This document shows positions 31,488 through 41,493 of a stretch of DNA of 64,000 nucleotides, in pieces. The notes beneath the pieces were generated by a model. That model saw only the letters and a list, made by a program, of their open reading frames with translations. It was not told where the DNA came from and did no database searches. Numbering within the stretch: position 1 is the stretch's first letter; each line of letters opens with the position of its first letter. Location: positions 62,956,248 to 63,020,247 of the forward strand of contig CM043944.1 of assembly GCA_014529385.2 (NCBI GenBank). The letters run 5' to 3'. This DNA is from Adiantum capillus-veneris. Its lineage: Eukaryota; Streptophyta; Polypodiopsida; Polypodiales; Pteridaceae. Made by a program: the position numbers and the translations under genes.

Positions 31488-31969
31488 AGTGGTACAGTGA
31501 GAGAGAGGTGTGTTGGGGGCTCATCTGTGGCCTGACACCATAGTCACCCGGAACGAGAACGGGAACAGGGAACAGGAACGAGAGGGTCCAGAACGGGACG
31601 GGAATGGGGAAGAGGAGGGGGGCCCGAAACGGGAACGCGACCGGAACGGTCAACTAAAGTAAGACTTGAATTACCTCCATTCGGCTTAGTCCCAAATCGA
31701 CTCCTAAACAACCCCAAAATTGCCCCAAATCTACCCCAAAACATACCCTCAATCTGCCCCAAATATGTCCCTCAAACAGTCCCCAAATGTCTACTTTTTT
31801 GCCCCCAAATGCCTACTATTGCCCGTTCCGCCCCGCGTTCTGCCATTCCACCTCACGTTCCACCCAGTTGCCCCCGTTCCGGAACACCGTTCCGGTTACA
31901 CCCTGTTCCAGAACGGTGTTCCGTTCTCAACTCGGTTTCGGGAACAGGACTCGTTTGGAACGCCGCTTC

Positions 31970-34286
31970 TGTCTCACGTGACACATCCCAACCCTATGTG
32001 TCCGTGGACAAGCTACACCACAGCAGGGTTCAATCAGTCCGATCAGTTTAGAATAGCAGTGATCTGGCACTTTTGTGAGTCTATTCGTAGACAGTGCATG
32101 CCCAGTCACTTAGCATAGATGCATATCCTCCGGTTGCACACAACATGATCATCGGAATTCCCATCAGAATCCATTAGCATCAATTAGGGGAATTTTCCAG
32201 TGCATTTAGCCTATTTTCCTATTTATTGGGATTTTCACTTATTATTTTTAAGTGACTTTCCAACAAAAGTAGGTAGGGCAATTTTGCTAAGTTTGTATAT
32301 AAGCAAACTAGAGTTAGCACTTTGTGGCAGAAGAGGCAGCAGGAGCTTCCCGCTCAACAGGCAACTTCTCAGCAGTACCCCCCCAATCAGTAGACCCTCG
32401 CCATCTCCATCCCCCCCTTGGCGTTTCCATCCACAGCAGAACCTCAGCATTGCTAGCGTTTTGACCATCAGCAGCAGACCAGCCATGGCGAATTTGACCT
32501 TAGCAAACCATAGCCAGCCCTAGCGTTTTTACTAACGCTAGACAACTGCCAACTTCAGCGTTTTTGCTTCAGATTGCAGCCTTTGAAAAACGCAGATTCC
32601 AGCCCATTCCAAACGCAGTTTTCAGCCATGACACAGTAGCAGATTTCCCCCAAGAAGGTTGCAGATTGTTTCCCCAACTTTAGCCAAGAAAACGCAGCCA
32701 AAACAGTCATTTTCAGCCACCGAAACAGTCCCGAAATTCAGCGAGTAGAAGATCTCAGATTTCAGCCACCAAGTTGTCGTCGTCGTCATCGGCATAGTCC
32801 CATTGCATCAGTCCATTGCATTCGCATTGTACACCTTTGTGCAATCAAAGTAGACCAGTCTCGCCGACGAGAGTGGGGCCTTCGGAGGAGGGTTTTACAA
32901 CCTCTCGGGTGTCGTATCTCTTCTCTCTCCTTCTCTCAGTCTCATTCACTTGCACGCACAATCCATTTACTTTGTTCGTGATTGTTAGGTGCAGCGGAAT
33001 GAATGTTGTATTTTCTCAAGATTAGTGATCTTTATTGCTCAAGGTTCCTTTTAGTTCTTTAGGGAAAGAGAGAGCTTTCCGTCTTATGGAGAGTGCTATG
33101 ATCACGAACAAAGTGAGTGGATTGTGCGTGCAAGTGAATGAGACTAAGAGAAGGAGAGAGAAGAGATACGACACCCAGAGGTTGTAAAATCCTCCTCCGA
33201 AGGCCCCACTCCCGTCGGCGAGAGTGGTCTATTCTTTGATTGCACAAAGGTGTACAATGCGTATGCAATGGACTATGCAACTTGGTCTATGCCGATGACG
33301 ATGACGGTGGTGACAACGACGACTTGGTGGCTGAAATCTGGGATCTTCTAATCGCTGAATTCTGGGACTGTTTCGGTGGCTGAAAATGACTGTTTTGGCT
33401 GCGTTTTTATGGCTGAAAATGGGGGAGCAATTTGCAACCTTCTTGGGCTGATCTGCTACGAAGTCATAGGCTGAAAACGCTGTGTATATGCTGCAGATTA
33501 GGGCTGAAAGTCAAAAACGCTGATGCATGGCTGATGCTAGCAAAAACGCTAATGCTGATCTGGGCCGGAAATCCAAAAACGCCAATGGGCTGATTTGGGG
33601 AAAACGCTAGCAAAGCTGATGAGTCTGCCGGCGATGGTAGTAATCTGCTAACGCTAGGGTGCTGGTTGTGTTGACGATCCAGGCAAGGCTGAAAACGCCA
33701 GATCTTGGAGGTAGGCGAGGATGGGATCTCCAAAAACGCCAAGGTGCTTGAGGGGGTACTGCTAAGAAGTTGCCTGTTGAGCGGGAAGCTCCTGCTGCCT
33801 CTTCTGCCAGAAAGTGTGAACTTGGGTTTGCTTATATATTAACTTAGCAAAATTGCCCTACCTACTTTTGTTGGAAAGTCACTTAAAAATAATAAGTGAA
33901 AATACCAATAAATAGGAAAATAGGCTAAATGCACTGGAAAATTCCCCTAACTGATGCTAATGGATTCTAATGGGAATTCCGATGATCATGTTGTGTGCAA
34001 CCGGAGGATATGCATCTATGCTAAGTGATTGGGCATGCACGGTCTACGAATAGACTCACAAAAGTGCCAGATCACTGCTAATCTAGACTTGACTGAACTG
34101 ACTGAACCCTGCTGTGGTGTAGCTTGTCCACGGACACATAGGGTTGGGATGTGTCACGTGACAGTGATCATAGCACTCTCCATAAGACGGAAAGCTCTCT
34201 CTTTCCCTAAAGAACTAAAAGGAACCTTGAGCAATAAGGATCACTAATCTTGAGAAAATACAACATTCATTCCGCTGCACCTAACA
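31970..34286 (+). repeat. Solo LTR of family B inside the hAT element, itself interrupted
   Basis: Starts TGTCTCACGTGACA (two extra bases) and ends CACCTAACA. Flanked by perfect GCTTC duplications (31965-31969 and 34287-34291). Interrupted at 32982 by an inverted B LTR and resumes at 34169. Confidence 0.9.
32983..34163 (-). repeat. Inverted solo LTR of family B nested in the previous LTR
   Basis: On the minus strand runs TGTCACGTGACA to CACCTAACA (1181 bp). Flanked by perfect GTGAT duplications (32978-32982 and 34164-34168). Third nesting level: host, hAT, LTR B, LTR B. Confidence 0.9.
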
Positions 34287-34340
34287 GCTTCGGAACGGTT
34301 GGGCTACGTTCCGCCCATTCCCTGTTACACTGCCTGACAC

Positions 34341-34755
34341 TCGTGGTTCATCTGGCGATCCCGCTGCTTCCGCATCTTTGAAGCTCGCCTCGTGCCACCA
34401 ACAAATTGTTCGAGATTTTTGGTTGGAGTTGATCCATACTCTCAGGGGACAGTTTGAGAGACTTCAGGGCAGCTCCGACCGCATGCGAGAGCGTAGAGAG
34501 GCGTTCCTTCAACTATGGCGCCATGGGCCTTTCTTCACTATGGTCCAAGGTGTGCTCAGATGGCACTACCGTCCACCTATGTGGCTCTTTCCCTCCTCTC
34601 ATATCCTGATTTAGCCCTCACTGTACATATGTTGTTTTTTTCATTGGAAGAGTCTCCCCTTATGTTTGTTGTAGCCCTCTCTAGTAGAGGTGTGCCCTAT
34701 GGGCAATTTCATTAACTAACAGAAGGATCTTTTTCTCAAAAAAAAAAAAAAAAAG
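34341..34755 (+). other. Unidentified coding-like sequence ending in an A-run
   Basis: Continuous with 31488-31530 if the hAT element is removed; the frame stays open across the insertion site. It encodes a charged segment (RDFWLELIHTLRGQFERL, then RMRERREAFLQLW) up to a stop at 34612-34614. An A17 run at about 34739-34755 follows, like the 3' end of a retroposed sequence. I do not recognise the protein. Confidence 0.35.
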
Positions 34756-34866
34756 CTATAGATGTAGAGAAAGTGTTGGCCCAATTGGATGCTAACCGTC
34801 TTTATATTGCCACAAAGAAGTTTGAATTTTTCTGAGTACTGTGTGGTATTTGGGCTACCTCATCTC

Positions 34867-36029
34867 TGTCACATGCACATCTAACCCTAGGTGCATGTGG
34901 ACAACCTACTTCTGGTCTAGGGTTCAAGTCAGCTTAGGAAGTGTTTTGGCACCTTTGTGAGCCTGTGCGCAGGCCGTGCATGTCCAGGCACTTAGAGTAG
35001 TTGCATATCCTCTGGTTGCACACAGCATGATCATCAGCATGACATTCAATACCCATCATGAGCATTTTACAGTGCATAGAACCTAATTTTCCCAATTATT
35101 CATTTCTTACTGATTATATAATAAGTGACTTTGTTGGGAAATTGAGTAGGGCAATTTTGCTAAGTATCTGTAAAAGAAACCTAGCGCTGGCACTTTCTGG
35201 CAGAAGAGGCAACAGAAGTTCCAGTAACTTGCAGTGCACCTTCTCAGCAAGATCGGCAAGAGACCTAGCGTTTTCAACCAACAGAAGCAGAACAGCTTAG
35301 CGTTTTAATCAGCAGAAAAGCCTAGCGTTTTTGCTACAGATCAGCCTGGCATTTTCCAGTTTGCAGATTTAGACTAGCTTTTGCAGATTCCGGCGTCAAA
35401 TAAACCCCATCACATAAGCGCTTTCAGTTTTCAGCACTTGAACATAGCAGATTCAGTCCCTAGCCTCGCAGATCTCACCTACCCGCAACAGAACCTCACT
35501 GTACCGTCGAGTCAGCCAATGTTTTCAGATTCAGCCCGCTGTCCGCAGATTTCAGCATCTGTGTTTTCAGCGCATCGTCGTCGCGTCGTCGTCCTCGCCG
35601 ACACAGTGTCAGAATTCAGTAGAAAGTCAGAGTTTGCAGATTTCAGCCCATCCTCGTCGTCGTCGTCATTGTCGTCAACATCGTCGGCAAGTCCATTGCA
35701 TCTAGACCATTGCACCAGATTGTGCAATCAATAGCATAGACCTCTCTCGCCATAGAGAGGGGGGCCCTTGGAGGAGGGTTTGAGAACCATCTGATGTTGT
35801 ATTCTTCTCTCTCTCTCTCTCTCTCACTAAAGAAACGGAAGGCTCTCCCTTCCGTAAGTAAAAGGAACACCTTGAGCACAGTTTGGAGTACTCATCTTGA
35901 GCAAAGTCAACATTCACTTTGTATGTGATCATTGCACTCTCTCACTAAAGGAACGGAAGGCTCTCCCTTCCGTAAGTAAAAGGAACCCTTGAGCACAGTT
36001 CGGAGCACTCATCTCGAGCAAAGTCAACA
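34867..36029 (+). repeat. 5' LTR of family B, copy d (divergent)
   Basis: Starts TGTCACATGCACATC and ends GTCAACA, followed directly by an initiator-Met primer site. More diverged than other B LTRs. The final ~118 bp (from CTCACTAAAG) is duplicated in tandem (35823 and 35941). Stem-loop at 35741-35760 with changed but pairing arms. Confidence 0.85.
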
Positions 36030-36030
36030 T

Positions 36031-36047
36031 TGGTATCAGAGCTTTGG
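36031..36047 (+). promoter_or_regulatory. Primer-binding site (initiator Met tRNA) of element B
   Basis: TGGTATCAGAGCTTTGG lies one base after the LTR end. TGGTATCAGAGC is the classical complement to the 3' end of plant initiator methionine tRNA. Confidence 0.85.
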
Positions 36048-36362
36048 CATTGTTCTGTATCACTCAAGGAAAGAACCACAGAAAAAAATTTGCTTGTTGC
36101 AGTCGTAGGTAACCCAAGTCCACTTGGGCGCGTCGATTCCTAATCGTGTTTTTGAAGAGTGACAGGTAACCCAAGAAAGAAGGGCTTGTCCAGCCTCCCC
36201 TTGTTCCTCTTTTCACTCATTGAGAGCGGATCGTGCATTTAGCGGTCGGCCAATCGATATGAGGTGGGAAAAGCAACTTTGGTGTGAGCGCAAGGCCGCC
36301 AAGGGGTGCGCCCACAGGGAAGAGTCGAGCTAGGGTAAGAGAAAAGCCTTCTCAAACACTGA

Positions 36363-37584
36363 TTGCAAGCTAAAGAACTCAAGAACTCCAGAACCTCAAG
36401 AACCCAAGTTATTCGCGAACTTAAGTACCCAAGATCTCAGTGTATCGTCATCACCCGAAGCGGAATGGATACTTTGCGAGAAGGTGATGAGCATGGAGAT
36501 GGTGACGAAGATTTTTCCCCACCAAGAGGATTTTCCGACCCTCCCCCTTCCCCACCTACGCCACGGGCTGTACCAAATCCTATGGAGGCTTTCGTCAAGT
36601 CGATGATGGACATGATGCTACAACAATAGGCGCAACGCACCACCTTTGATCGCGAGCGCGAGCAAGCGCGCTTGGCGGACGAAGAAAGAAGAGTAGCCTT
36701 CGAGCGTTAGCGTGAGCACGCACGCATGGCGGCCGAAGAAAGACGAGCGGCCTTGGAATTAGAACGTGAGGCGCAGAGAGACCAACGCCTGCAAGAGTTG
36801 GTCCTACAAGTACTCACCTCAAAGTCCAAACCACTCAAGGACGTGGGAGAATCATCAGGTAGCACAAGTCGAGAAGCGGATTCCAACAACCCCGTCACTG
36901 AGAAGTTGACATTCAGTAAGTATGACGGTAAGATGGATGCTAATGTTATTCATTCTTGGTTGCATCAATTTAATGCTTATTTTGCGACAACTAAGAACAC
37001 ACGGAATAGCAAAGTTTTGACGATAGCCATGTATCTTGCCGGTGATGCCAGTAATTGGTATCAAGTGTGGCAAGAGGCACAGTTGGCCGCGCACCTAGAG
37101 GAAGCCAAGGAAGGCGTGCCCCTTTCTTTCAATTGGGCCGAATTCCAAGACAAGCTCAAGGCATGCCACCTCAGTACCTAGCGCGGTCAAAGGAAGATTG
37201 GCGCAATCTCAAGCAAAATGGTACCCCAGTCATGTCCTTTTCTAACCGTGTTTTGCAGCTTGGCACCCAATTACACAAATCGGATGCGAAGCGCCAAGCG
37301 GCTTTTATTTCATGTCGAATGAATATATCAGGTTTGATGTCGAAGTCTTCGACCCCGTAGATCTCAACAAGGCGGTAGCGATTGCTCTCGCACAGGAGAT
37401 GAAGCACAACAAGGAAAAGCCTAAGGAGAACAAGTCTTCTCAAAGTATCTCTCAGACTCCTCAGAACCCACAGAACGGTAAGAACGGTAAGAATGGTAAC
37501 TCTTCTAACCAATCTTCCTCTAATCCTTCGGAAAAGAACTCTCAAAATGAATCTAAGGGTAAAGCTTCAGCAATCCCACATTGA
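36363..37584 (+). pseudogene. gag: Element B gag
   Basis: Frame 36363-37181 carries an acidic/Pro-rich start, a long charged helix (DEERRVAFER, LELEREAQRDQRLQELVLQ) with TAG stops at 36627 and 36708, and then a capsid domain (LTFSKYDGKMDANVIHSWL, SNWYQVWQEA). A frameshift near 37180 moves the rest (SKEDWRNLKQNGTPVMSF) into another frame. The Asn/Ser-rich end finishes at 37584. No zinc knuckle is seen before the sequence changes. The style resembles Ty3/Gypsy (chromovirus-like) Gag; the subgroup is uncertain. Confidence 0.7.
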
Positions 37585-37793
37585 GAAGGATCCAAAGGTG
37601 CATCAAATCAGCCTCGGAGATGCTTCATTTTAAAGAGTTACCATGGGACATTCCCTATTCGAGTCAGCAGAGTCTGCACTTGAGGTATTGCATGTGTAAT
37701 TTCCATTTACGCAATCAAAAGCAAATACCACATCGGCAACGGTATGGGGGGCTCTTGAGAGGGTTGGCTGGGACCCCATCAAGTGTCATTCTT

Positions 37794-37858
<65 letters not shown>

Positions 37859-37986
37859 CTCTCTCTCATTCCCTCTCTTTAGAGAAAGTAAAAGGAACCA
37901 TCATTCAAGCTAAAAGAACACAAGGAAACGAGTAAAGGATTTGTGGAAAACTTAGATCTTCACCATTTCAACGTTGTTGCACCTGA
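37585..37986 (+). repeat. LTR-like fragment with a CT tract (family H)
   Basis: After the gag end the sequence becomes LTR-like: a long CT microsatellite (about 37795-37860), GTAAAAGGAACC as in B LTR tails, and an end GTTGCACCTGACA. The same end, GTTGCACCTGACA, occurs on the minus strand near 39990. Start not determined. Confidence 0.35.
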
Positions 37987-38024
37987 CAACAAGCCTCAAA
38001 GATTGGCGCCCCTTTTGGTATGAT

Positions 38025-38428
38025 CATAGAAACAGGGGATGGGGGGACGCGGCCCATTCATGCGGGGACGGGACGGGGGACGCCGGGACGGAGATGGGGA
38101 CCCGTTTTTGGGACGTGGGGACGTCCCTCACCGGGGACGGGTCCCCGGTGACACCGCCGGATGGGACGCGGACAGGGGGCGGGCTGCAGCCAATGAGGGG
38201 CAGGATATTCTAAATTCAAACACTGTTTAAGCGCCCACTTTTTGGGGGGGGGGTTCCAAATTTCAAAAGCACCCTATTGGGGGGACTTTCAAATTTCAAA
38301 AGCCCACTTTTGGGGCGCCTTTCAAATTTCAAATTTCAAAGTGTTTTTTAAAGCGCGTCCCCTGTCCCTTGTTTTGCCACGTCCACGTCCCCGTCCCCAA
38401 GACCCGTCCTCGTCCCCATGTGACTATG
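38025..38428. mobile_element. hAT-type miniature transposon, 404 bp
   Basis: Perfect 8-bp duplications GGTATGAT at 38017-38024 and 38429-38436. Terminal inverted ends CATAGAAACAGGGGATGG and, inverted, CATAGTCACATGGGGACG. The interior is built of GGGGACG words on the left and CGTCCCC on the right, around AAATTTCAAA repeats. No coding capacity. Confidence 0.85.
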
Positions 38429-38436
38429 GGTATGAT

Positions 38437-39158
38437 ACAATTGTAATAGACTTGGACACCGAAGCGAGAAATCAACAACACCACACGAGAGAAACTACAA
38501 CAACTGAAGTTGAAAAGAGAGAGAGGAGTCAACACGAAGCGACGGAATTTCACTTCCAGATACACTAACCCTAAAGACTAGCACCCCTTCCGATATTTCG
38601 TTCTTTATTGATTTTTCACAAAGTACAATGGCTAGGGAACTCGATCTCTGCTTCTGCACACGCTCGAATGCCAGAGTGAGCCCATATTTAAAGGCCCTTG
38701 GTCCAAAAGCATTGGCTATGAAAACCTTCTCCTCCAAAAGCATCAAATGTGAAAAGCACGCATCCTAAGGAATGTTCCGTGAATCGCAGGGTTGTCCATA
38801 TAGTAGTGCATCATCAGTAAGATTCGACAATTTACGCAATGTTTGTTCAGTCAACTACATCAGCACTTCTTTAGTGTTTGGGTTCCTCAGCTAAATGTCT
38901 CATGTTGGCTGTTTAATTGGCCTAACCCCCTAGAGGTTATGCCACATCACCAACTTGTGACGCGAGTGGAAGAGGGAGCCGTAGAAGCATCAAGCTTAAG
39001 GATTTGCATGTCTATAGTCTCCCCCAAGCAGCAATTTGCATTAACCCTTTAGTTTATTTGTTACAAGCTACATTATTGGTCACCCTCTCACTAGTTGTAG
39101 GCGGGTAGAGAGTTGAGCCATATCAAGTGTTCTTAGCTACGGTTTGGTACACAACTCC
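38437..39158. other. Unassigned sequence
   Basis: Continues after the hAT element. Only short open frames. Contains nothing I can assign. Probably the remains of the LTR element interrupted by the hAT insertion. Confidence 0.25.
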
Positions 39159-39407
39159 TGCCAAAGTCGACGATGCAGAAGTGTAGAGCAATGGGGAGAA
39201 TACACGAGAGAGAGAAAGAGAGATAGAAAGATATTATGAACTAACCGACCTTGGCAATGACTTGATACAATGTACAATGGGGGCAAGGGGTCACGTATAT
39301 ACCCACCTTACCCAGACTTTGACAAATAAGTAAAACAAATACCTAAAAGCCAAAATAAATAATGGGATCACATTGGATAATTCACTTGAGAGGTCAAAAC
39401 CCTAACA
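39159..39407 (-). repeat. Short LTR of family G, inverted copy (249 bp)
   Basis: On the minus strand it runs TGTTAGGGTTTTGACC to GACTTTGGCA and matches the split LTR 40963-41137 plus 49283-49370. It is preceded on that strand by GCAGAGAGGG, a good polypurine tract, so it looks like a 3' LTR. No matching target duplication is seen around it. Confidence 0.75.
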
Positions 39408-40962
39408 CCCTCTCTGCAGCTCATAGTGGACATAAATAAGTGAGACCAAGTCGAAGAAGCAGCTACCATGGACACCCCAGTAGTTGATCAGTCTACTGGA
39501 TACACCTCAGTTATGCTACCCTCAACTTTGTACCTTCGAAGAATGTCATCTTGAGCATCGGTTGCCTTGTAGAAAATTGAACTGTAGACTACACTACGTC
39601 CAAGAATCCCCATTCGTGAACTGTAAACACATCACATCCAAAGATACTACTAGATAATGAACTGTGGAACACATCCTGTCCATAATCCGACCAACAACAA
39701 TGGATTGGTGCGCACTCATCCATAGTGTTTTAGAAACGTCTGATTGGTTCCCTGCCAGATACACGTGCCTTGAACTTCAACCCACGGGTTCAAACACCGA
39801 TAACTTGAACTCCAACACAAGCCAATAATTTACAGGCATGTGGCTTGAAAGCAATTGATAAGAGTCCCCAAAAGCTGCTCGTTAAAGAGAGGGAACCCAA
39901 AAGCAAACATTATTCACTGCTTTCATAACTGGTGCAAGAAGTTGCCATGTCATTGCCCGCGAACTCTCTCTTTGTGTGTGTTCCTGTCAGGTGCAACACC
40001 ATCACTTTGTGACGTGCCTCCCCTTAAGAGAAGTGTAATCACCCTTGGTTACGCTTGCAAAACAAACAGAAAATAGTAGATATGCAATTTGGCACTGAAA
40101 CCATGCATTAGCACGAAGAATATTGGTTATCTCAGTCTTGAGACGGTTCATTCTAAAATAGGGCATATTGGAATGCAATGTTTCACCCCACAAGAAAGAA
40201 GAGACGAAACGTCCAGACCAAAACATCAATATAAAAAATCATTGCCAAGAACGGCTCACCTTGTGAGCCGTACTAAAAAATTATGGAACATTTTAGCTTG
40301 GGTTTCATGTGGGGTGTTCCAGCTGCACCTGAAACGTTGCAAGAGTTTCAGGGTTTTACCTATGTGAAAAAGATACTTCATGGTGACCATGAATTGGCAT
40401 CAAGTTACAACAATCAGGAATGACATCCTCAATCTCTGCTACCGAAGGTGTACTCTCTCTGCAAATGCAAAGATGCTCTGCTTTCAATCCACCTCAGCGC
40501 ATTCGAACCATTTGCCAAGAGAAGGCTTGACACTGATTCATTGCACAATCAATATGAGTCCGTCCCTGGAGTTGTCGCCCCATTCAAGATCAATGGCTAA
40601 TGTGTAAACTCCTATGCAATCCTCGCCACTATTTGGTCAAACTGTAGTACATACCCAAACATACCGTCAAGACTGATTTCATAAAATGATAACATCGTGA
40701 TAACAAAGAGATGGCTCAAGAGAAATGATGTGAGCTCTCTCTTTCACTGGCCATTAGCCATCTGTGTGTGATGCTAGTGAGGGCATGATGCAAGGAAAGT
40801 TTCCAAAGGCTCATGTCTTGGAAAAATCCCCATGGAAGTCAAGCACAACACTGCACGTCTTCGTCTATGATGAATAATCCTCGACATAATCACTATCCTC
40901 TAGGCAACTCATGACTGATATCTCCATCAACCAGTACTTTACCTGTGCATCCAATAGGGAGT
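39408..40962. other. Sequence between outward-facing G LTRs
   Basis: No long open frame. Likely includes the 3' non-coding end of a G-type element (minus, next to 39407) and an LTR-like end GTTGCACCTGACA on the minus strand near 39990. A perfect hairpin (ACGGCTCAC and GTGAGCCGT, loop CTT) lies at 40251-40271. Otherwise unassigned. Confidence 0.3.
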
Positions 40963-41493
40963 TGTTAGAGTGTTTGCATCTCAAGTGAATTGTCAATGTG
41001 ATCCCATTATCTATTTTGGCTTTTAAGTAATTATTTTACTTATTTGTCAAAGTCTGGATAGGGCAATTTACTGAGGTGGGTATATACGGGACCCCTTGTC
41101 CCCATTGTACATTGTATGAATTCATTGCCAAGGTTGGTGTTGCTAAATGGACTATTTTCTTATTTTCTTATTTTCTCGAGTAATTTCTTTTCATTGAAAT
41201 TAGGATATTTAAAGATGTGCACTTGAACCATCAGGTTAGGAACTGTAGATCTATTGGAATTATTAAAAGCCATCAGGAACAAAAAACTCTGATGCGTCAT
41301 ATGATGTGACATTAAGCATCGCGAAGGGGTTTTACCGTTAGTTCGGTGGGAGAGACCGGGAAACGAATATTCCTGATGCGTCACGTGATGGGGTGACGGG
41401 AGCATCGAAAAAGGAATATCTCGAGGTTCTGGCAAGAAACCCGAACTGGAAAGAGGAATACGCGTAAAGACGCAAGCACAAGAATAAAGATGG

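Larger units (their letters stand above)
31539..34332. mobile_element. hAT-type miniature transposon carrying nested B LTRs
   Basis: Flanked by perfect 8-bp duplications CCTGACAC (31531-31538 and 34333-34340). Ends are CATAGTCACCCGGAACG and, inverted, CAGTGTAACAGGGAATGG. The interior is made of GGAACGGGAACG-like words that reappear inverted on the other side. Without the inserted LTRs it is under 500 bp and encodes nothing. The 8-bp duplication and CA-start inverted ends fit the hAT superfamily. Confidence 0.8.

Noticed and set aside
39159-39407. Solo LTR of family G
   Set aside because: Flanking bases do not match and a polypurine tract precedes it, so it is better read as the 3' LTR of a truncated element.
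40251-40271. Group II intron domain-V-like hairpin
   Set aside because: Only a 9-bp stem with a 3-base loop; no bulge, catalytic triad or other intron domain nearby.
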